The notes under the pieces were generated by a model. It made no database searches and was not told where the DNA came from. It was given only the letters and a program-made list of their open reading frames with translations. A DNA stretch of 64,000 nucleotides from Terriglobia bacterium (GTDB taxonomy: Bacteria; Acidobacteriota; Terriglobia; Terriglobales; Acidobacteriaceae): contig JAIQFP010000001.1 of assembly GCA_020073165.1 (NCBI GenBank), positions 1-64,000 of the forward strand, in the 5' to 3' direction. Of this stretch, positions 59,523 through 64,000 are shown in pieces (position 1 is the first letter of the stretch; each line of letters opens with the position of its first letter). The position numbers were made by a program, and so were the translations under genes.

Positions 59523-60800
59523 TTACTGCACCGTCACCGTCACCGTCGCCGAGGTCCGCCCATATTGGTTGGTCGCATAAAGCGTGTAGGTCGTGGTCTG
59601 TCCGGGATTCACGGTGACGCTGGTGCCCCGCACTGCTCCCAGCTGTGGTGTGACGATTACATACGACGCGCCGCTGACGTTCCACGCAAGTGTCGCGCCA
59701 GTGCCGGCAGACACTGTGGATGGCGTCGCCGTGAAGCTGCTGATGGTCGGCGCAGCTCCCGAGGGAACATTGGATGCGGTGTACAGCGGGTTGATCTCCA
59801 CCACCTCGAAATCCGAGGTCGTCACCTGTCCCAACTGGTGCAAGTCATCATTGTCCCAGCGGCTGTCCGGCGTACCACTGATGTACATGGAACTGCCGTT
59901 GTCCGCCATGATTAAGCCGTACTTCTTCATCGCCGTCAGCAGCACCTGGTTGGTTGCGGAGAACCCTGAGATGTCAAAATTGTTCTTCAACCGCAGCCGC
60001 ATGCCCATCGGCGCGGCCAGCGAGTTTGTGGAGTTCGATGCCCAGTGCGAAGCTGGCGGAGTCATCGCTGCCTTGCTTTGCGCCAGGGTGAAACGCAGAG
60101 CGTGCTGGATTTTTCCCGAAGCTATTTCGTCATAGCGCGCCAGGCCGGGAAAAATCGGCAGCCCGGCGGCGTCCGCCGAAGTCCACTCCCACGGACGCTG
60201 CTCGTCCGACAACAAGTCCCACACCGCGGCCGAGCCGGCGTTCCAGGCTCCGTTGCCGTTTGGATAGGCGCTGTACAACTCGTACAGGAAGCAGTTGCCA
60301 TTGTCGAGAACGAGCACATGCCGGTCGCCATTACCCGGATTGGGGTCGCCCTCAATCGGCGCATTGGCTGGAACCGGCATGGGCCCGGGATCGCTCTCGT
60401 CTCCATAGGCGGTAAAGTTGATCGGCACTACGCTCTGGTTCCCATCCACAACCACATACGGAATACCGATGTTCGAGCCTTGATATTGCCCGGACCCAAA
60501 GTCCGCATGCAGCCCAATGCTTGGGCCTATGAAGTTGATGATCGCACTGGAGTTGGGATCAACCGCTGCCCCGGAAACGTCCTGGTTCCAGAGATTGCTG
60601 CTGCTAAACGGTCGGAACCCGTCCAGGCTGCCGCCCTGGCCTGTGCTCATCGTATTGCAGGCCAGGTTCTGGGTGCCGGTGCCACCCGACCCTCCGCCCG
60701 GCTGCATCTGGCTGGAGTTTCCACCACCACAGCCGGCTAAGACCAGCAGAAGAACAATTGCGCTCAACAGTGTGAATGATTTCTTCATGGAAAGGTCCAT
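59523..60800 (-). CDS. secreted lipoprotein with Ig-like C-terminal domain
   Basis: A 425-aa protein from ATG 60800. Lipoprotein signal: FTLLSAIVLLLVLAGC then a Gly/Ser-rich linker (GGGNSSQMQPGGGSGGTG). Central domain (about 60-330) has RPFSSSNLWNQDVSGAAVDP, VLVLDNGNCFLYELYSAYPN and DEQRPWEWTSADAAGLPIFP, shared with an unnamed family of secreted proteins. The last ~80 residues are an Ig-like domain (SSFTATPSTVSAGTGATLAW). No enzyme activity assigned. The weak ribosome-binding site (GAGAAAA) leaves ATG 60788 as an alternative. Confidence 0.75.
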   Translation of the reverse strand: MDLSMKKSFTLLSAIVLLLVLAGCGGGNSSQMQPGGGSGGTGTQNLACNTMSTGQGGSLDGFRPFSSSNLWNQDVSGAAVDPNSSAIINFIGPSIGLHADFGSGQYQGSNIGIPYVVVDGNQSVVPINFTAYGDESDPGPMPVPANAPIEGDPNPGNGDRHVLVLDNGNCFLYELYSAYPNGNGAWNAGSAAVWDLLSDEQRPWEWTSADAAGLPIFPGLARYDEIASGKIQHALRFTLAQSKAAMTPPASHWASNSTNSLAAPMGMRLRLKNNFDISGFSATNQVLLTAMKKYGLIMADNGSSMYISGTPDSRWDNDDLHQLGQVTTSDFEVVEINPLYTASNVPSGAAPTISSFTATPSTVSAGTGATLAWNVSGASYVIVTPQLGAVRGTSVTVNPGQTTTYTLYATNQYGRTSATVTVTVQ

Positions 60801-61024
60801 GCTGATATTTTCTCGGAGGATGGCAGGATTACCGCCAGGAATCGGGACAGCAGGCCGGCAGAATCGGGACATGTACTTCCGGCGGTGGATCGTGGTCTAG
60901 CGCCATCCGGAAGCGACCCCTTACTAAGACTCGCCTCAGCAATGGCTTTGAAAGGGCGTGGCTTCCAGCCGCCCCGCCCCAAGCCCGCAACCCGCGCCCG
61001 CACCTATGGTAGATTCTGGCTAAG

Positions 61025-61101
61025 GGGCCCGTAGCTCAAACGGATAGAGCATCGGATTTCTAATCCGAGGGTTGCAGGTTCGATTCCTGCCGGGCCTACC
61101 A
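61025..61101 (+). tRNA. tRNA-Arg (UCU)
   Basis: Acceptor GGGCCCG pairs CGGGCCT (closing G-U pair), D arm GCTC...GAGC, anticodon stem TCGGA/TCCGA with loop TTTCTAA (anticodon TCT), T arm GCAGGTTCGATTCCTGC, discriminator A and encoded CCA at 61099-61101. Confidence 0.94.
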
Positions 61102-61118
61102 GCTTGCGCCGCTCAAAC

Positions 61119-61526
61119 TCACGAGGGTGTCTGTCCCGGGGTGAGTGGATTCTCCGAAGCTTGCTCCGCCATCTTGCGCGGTTTGTGCTCACACGTGGCC
61201 GTATTGATGCAAGAGTCGGCCAGCCGCAACCGCTCCACCGGCCTGCCGCCGACGATATGGGACTCGATAATTTCATCTACGTCCGCTGCGGTTACCCCGC
61301 CGTACCACACCCCATCCGGATAGACCACCAGGTTCGGGCCATGTTCGCATTGGTCGAGACAACCGGATTGGTTGGCACGCACCTTGCCCTTCAAACCGCG
61401 TGCCTTCAGCTTTTCTTTGAATAACTTCTGCAGCGCAGCTTTGGCTTCAGGATCACAACACCCGCGCGGATGCCCCGGCGGCCGCTGGTTACCGCAGACA
61501 AAGATGTGTTTCTCGAACTTGGACAT
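61119..61526 (-). CDS. thioredoxin-like [2Fe-2S] ferredoxin
   Basis: A 135-aa protein of the thioredoxin-fold [2Fe-2S] ferredoxin family (Shethna/Aquifex type). The cluster cysteines appear in HIFVCGNQRPPGHPRGCCDP and SGCLDQCEHGPNLVVYP. YPDGVWYGGVTAADVDEIIE is typical of the family. A C-terminal extension (SCINTATCEHKPRK and a Pro/Ser tail) is added. ATG 61526 is preferred over a TTG one codon earlier. Role: electron transfer, partner unknown. Follows tRNA-Arg by 18 bp on the opposite strand. Confidence 0.86.
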   Translation of the reverse strand: MSKFEKHIFVCGNQRPPGHPRGCCDPEAKAALQKLFKEKLKARGLKGKVRANQSGCLDQCEHGPNLVVYPDGVWYGGVTAADVDEIIESHIVGGRPVERLRLADSCINTATCEHKPRKMAEQASENPLTPGQTPS

Positions 61527-61577
61527 CAATAGAATTTACAGGATTAGGGGTTGCCGTGGGAACGAAAGGTGCCGCGC

Positions 61578-64000
61578 TTACTTCAAGCCTTCGACCAGAT
61601 AGAGATCAGACAGCAGCCGGCGGTAGCCGTAGACATAGGCCTTCCCATCCGGTGTGGGCAAGACAGGGCCAACGTACTCAACCCCTGCCGGATCAGGAGG
61701 CATCAACTGTTTCCAAAGCGTTCGTTTCCCGCTGCCGGTATCCAGCAGATACACCCGCGCCGGCAACTCGCTGGGCCGGTAGACATACAAGGTGTTCCCG
61801 GTGGCGTCCCACAAAATGGGGATCTCTCCCGCTTCCAGCCCCGGAATCGGGTGCGCCTCGCCCCCGCCCACCGGGTAAAGGTAACCCACGCCGTCGGGAC
61901 CCACTGCTGCCACCAACTTGCCATCGGGAGACACCGCGAAATCAGTCACATTCGTGCCTTCCGGAGTGACCGCCTCGGGCTTGCCTCCCTCCACATCCTG
62001 CATGTACAGCCGCGCGCTGCGGTTCGCTTCGTTTCCTGAGAACACGAATCGCTTTCCGTCGGGAAGCCAGACGGCGTGAGTAGAGTTGATCTGGCTAATA
62101 GCGCCATGCGCCACGGACTTGGACTCGCCTGCTTTCGTGGGCAGAAGAAAAAGCTGCGAGGGCTCGTCTGGCCGAGTGCACAACGCCCATTTGCCATCCG
62201 GAGACAACGCCATCGACGCGCCCTCTCCCAGCCGAACTGCTGGCGATTCGTCCGTGGTTCGCAAGTACACCGCATAGCTGGGCCCGCCGGCCTCACCCTC
62301 CTCGCGAAACAAGAGCGTCTTGCCATCAGGGGACAGCGTCAGCGGATAAGACCAGTCGAGCCAAGTCAAGTCACGTTCCGAGGCGTCACTTGGAGCCCGC
62401 ACCGCCACTCCTCGTCGCCAGTTGTCGCGGGTGAGTAAGACACGCCCATCGCGCCAGGCGTCCTGGAGAGTCAGGTCGGCAGGCACGCGCGCAACCAGGC
62501 GCTCCCGCCCCGACAGACTGACGGCGAACAGGGCGCGATCGATCCCTACCTTGGTGGCAGTAAACCAAACCTCATCGCCGCTTGGAGCCCAAGCCAGGCC
62601 CAGCGCGCCGCCCGTCTGGACGCTGGAAAGGGTCTTCTTCTTTCCCGCCAGATCGACTACGGCGACTGCGCCAATGCTGTCTCCCGGGAAAGGATGGTCA
62701 ATGAAAGCGATTCGATCGCCCTTGGGCGAGATGCGGGGATGGCTGATCCAACCGCCGGTGTCATAGAGCAATTTGCCGATCGGGTATTCCAAGCGGCTCC
62801 GCCCGGAAACATCCCGCACCACTGCGAGGGTGTCTCCATCCGGAGACCAGTCGGCCCATTGCACGTTCTCCAGAACCTCGCGTGGCGCCCCGCCCACCAG
62901 CGGCACGCGCGCCAGGGTTCCAATGTTCGAGTACGACTTGGCCTGATGGCTGTGCAACAAGACCGCCATCTCGCCCGTGGAAGAAACCGCCAGGATCTCG
63001 GCGCCGGGAAGGCCCAGGGAGCGCGACTCGGGGCTCTCTGGACGGGTGGTGAAAATCTCGACTGGACTGCCCTCCCAGGCGGCGCTGTAAATAACTGCCT
63101 TGCCATCGGGCGCCAGCCTCGCCAGGCGAATCGTGCCCCGGCGGTAGGTCAGCAGATGATAGAGGGGTGGCGTCGTCTTGCCCAGGTATTGAGCCAGGAA
63201 GAACGTTCCGGCTAGCAGGGCCAACAGCACCAGGACACCTGCCGCCACGTGCCACGTGGGGCGGTGCCGTTGAGTCGCAGCCGCTTCGGTCGCCTGAGCC
63301 TGGACCTGAACCGCGCTGGTCGGGCGGATCCCGCCCACGGCCCGGGCCGATTCCACTTCGCGCTTGAGCCGTTTCAGGTCTCCCCGCATCTCGGCTGCTG
63401 TCTGATAGCGGAGTTCGCGCTCCTTCTCCAGCGACTTGAGAATCACCTGCTCGAGTTTCACCGGGAGCGCTGAATTGAGGCTCTGCGGTGCGGCCGGTGT
63501 GCGATTCAGGATAGCTTCGAAGATGACCCCCTGGCTGCTGCCTGAGAACGCCAGGTTCCCGGTGGCCATCTCGTACAACACTGCGCCGAAGGCAAAAAGA
63601 TCGGTGCGCGCATCAATCTCTTCCGCGCGAACTTGCTCCGGCGACATATAGGCTACTGTCCCCAGGGTCGAGCCCGGACTGGTCAACAGATGTTCGACCG
63701 GCGCCGTCGGCATCGCGGACGACCCCGAATCCGCCGCCCCGAGGCGTCCCGAACCCAGCTTGGCCAGACCGAAATCCAGCAGTTTCGCCTGTCCCCGCTT
63801 GGTGATGAAGATATTCGCGGGTTTGATATCGCGATGGATAATTCCCTTGCCGTGAGCGGCATCCAGGGCGTCGGCAATCTCGATGCCCAGGCTAAGCAAG
63901 GTCTCCGTGTCCATGGGGCGGCCGGCGATGCGATGCTTTAGCGTTTGCCCTTCCAGATACTCCATGACGATGAAGGCCTGGCCGCCCTGCTCGTCAATCT
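61578..64000 (-). CDS. Ser/Thr protein kinase with TolB/WD40-like propeller (truncated by window edge)
   Basis: The reading frame is open to the right edge, so the N-terminus is outside; at least 807 aa. Visible kinase parts: [47 protein letters not shown] and [21 protein letters not shown] membrane helix ([20 protein letters not shown]) follows, then an extracytoplasmic beta-propeller with repeated SPDG motifs ([53 protein letters not shown]). PknB-like kinase with a sensor propeller. The glycine loop lies beyond the edge. Overall layout resembles the 16890 kinase but with a propeller instead of TPRs and, as far as seen, no winged helix. Confidence 0.9.
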   Translation of the reverse strand, partial: IDEQGGQAFIVMEYLEGQTLKHRIAGRPMDTETLLSLGIEIADALDAAHGKGIIHRDIKPANIFITKRGQAKLLDFGLAKLGSGRLGAADSGSSAMPTAPVEHLLTSPGSTLGTVAYMSPEQVRAEEIDARTDLFAFGAVLYEMATGNLAFSGSSQGVIFEAILNRTPAAPQSLNSALPVKLEQVILKSLEKERELRYQTAAEMRGDLKRLKREVESARAVGGIRPTSAVQVQAQATEAAATQRHRPTWHVAAGVLVLLALLAGTFFLAQYLGKTTPPLYHLLTYRRGTIRLARLAPDGKAVIYSAAWEGSPVEIFTTRPESPESRSLGLPGAEILAVSSTGEMAVLLHSHQAKSYSNIGTLARVPLVGGAPREVLENVQWADWSPDGDTLAVVRDVSGRSRLEYPIGKLLYDTGGWISHPRISPKGDRIAFIDHPFPGDSIGAVAVVDLAGKKKTLSSVQTGGALGLAWAPSGDEVWFTATKVGIDRALFAVSLSGRERLVARVPADLTLQDAWRDGRVLLTRDNWRRGVAVRAPSDASERDLTWLDWSYPLTLSPDGKTLLFREEGEAGGPSYAVYLRTTDESPAVRLGEGASMALSPDGKWALCTRPDEPSQLFLLPTKAGESKSVAHGAISQINSTHAVWLPDGKRFVFSGNEANRSARLYMQDVEGGKPEAVTPEGTNVTDFAVSPDGKLVAAVGPDGVGYLYPVGGGEAHPIPGLEAGEIPILWDATGNTLYVYRPSELPARVYLLDTGSGKRTLWKQLMPPDPAGVEYVGPVLPTPDGKAYVYGYRRLLSDLYLVEGLK

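Noticed and set aside
61004-61276. Frame reading GPAGIEPATLGLEIRCSIRL over tRNA-Arg
   Set aside because: Same kind of artefact.

Overview
The window looks like a GC-rich chromosomal segment of an Acidobacteriota member, probably a Terriglobia (subdivision 1) relative. This is inferred from gene content, not from a marker gene: Ser/Thr kinases fused to winged-helix, TPR or propeller sections, HAF-repeat and kelch-repeat secreted proteins, an ECF42-type sigma factor with its DGPF partner, and palindromic repeats at gene ends. No rRNA, prophage or CRISPR array is visible. The only mobile-element trace is a transposase N-terminus cut by the left edge.

Layout. 1-10.9 kb is ordinary housekeeping and transport: ABC-F ATPase, Nudix hydrolase, SDR oxidoreductase, a secreted copper-radical oxidase with a complete active site, acyl-CoA dehydrogenase, DUF1634 plus TauE/SafE permease, aquaporin Z and AsmA. 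11.4-16.5 kb is a minus-strand block of four secreted proteins (beta-helix, HAF repeat, an unknown, and a six-copy kelch-like lipoprotein); two of their upstream regions share a 27-nt element. It faces a winged-helix/kinase/TPR regulator (16.9-20.2 kb). tRNA-Pro, a 2H-phosphoesterase protein, a UDP-sugar dehydrogenase homologue lacking nearly all catalytic residues, and tRNA-His follow. 22.8-29.9 kb is a MoxR / DUF58 / DUF4129 / DUF4350 / SpoIIM / RDD membrane cluster. 30-36 kb has small membrane or secreted proteins, malic enzyme MaeB, a YbaK deacylase and one gene broken by a frameshift.

36.4-46.7 kb is the most notable region: nine tightly packed, often overlapping genes for an FdhH-like molybdoenzyme, two electron-transfer subunits of the sulfhydrogenase HydB/HydG (AsrA/AsrB) type, a HycI-type maturation protease, and a group 4 membrane [NiFe] hydrogenase (one antiporter-like subunit, NuoC-fused large subunit, NuoH-like subunit, ferredoxin, small subunit). 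The hydrogenase keeps its NiFe cysteines and a C-terminal extension, so it looks functional. The molybdoenzyme has Tyr-Cys where FdhH has Sec-His, so its substrate is uncertain. The arrangement suggests electrons moving among an unknown molybdoenzyme substrate, NAD(P)H (flavin subunit) and H+/H2 at an ion-pumping membrane arm.

46.9-64 kb carries an M48 protease, ECF42/DGPF, a GH20 hexosaminidase, DUF5996, a membrane-fused spermidine-synthase-like protein, PilZ, a FmdB-type zinc ribbon, a YheT hydrolase, a DUF1624-type membrane protein, a secreted lipoprotein, tRNA-Arg, a thioredoxin-like [2Fe-2S] ferredoxin and, running off the right edge, a second kinase with a TolB-like propeller.
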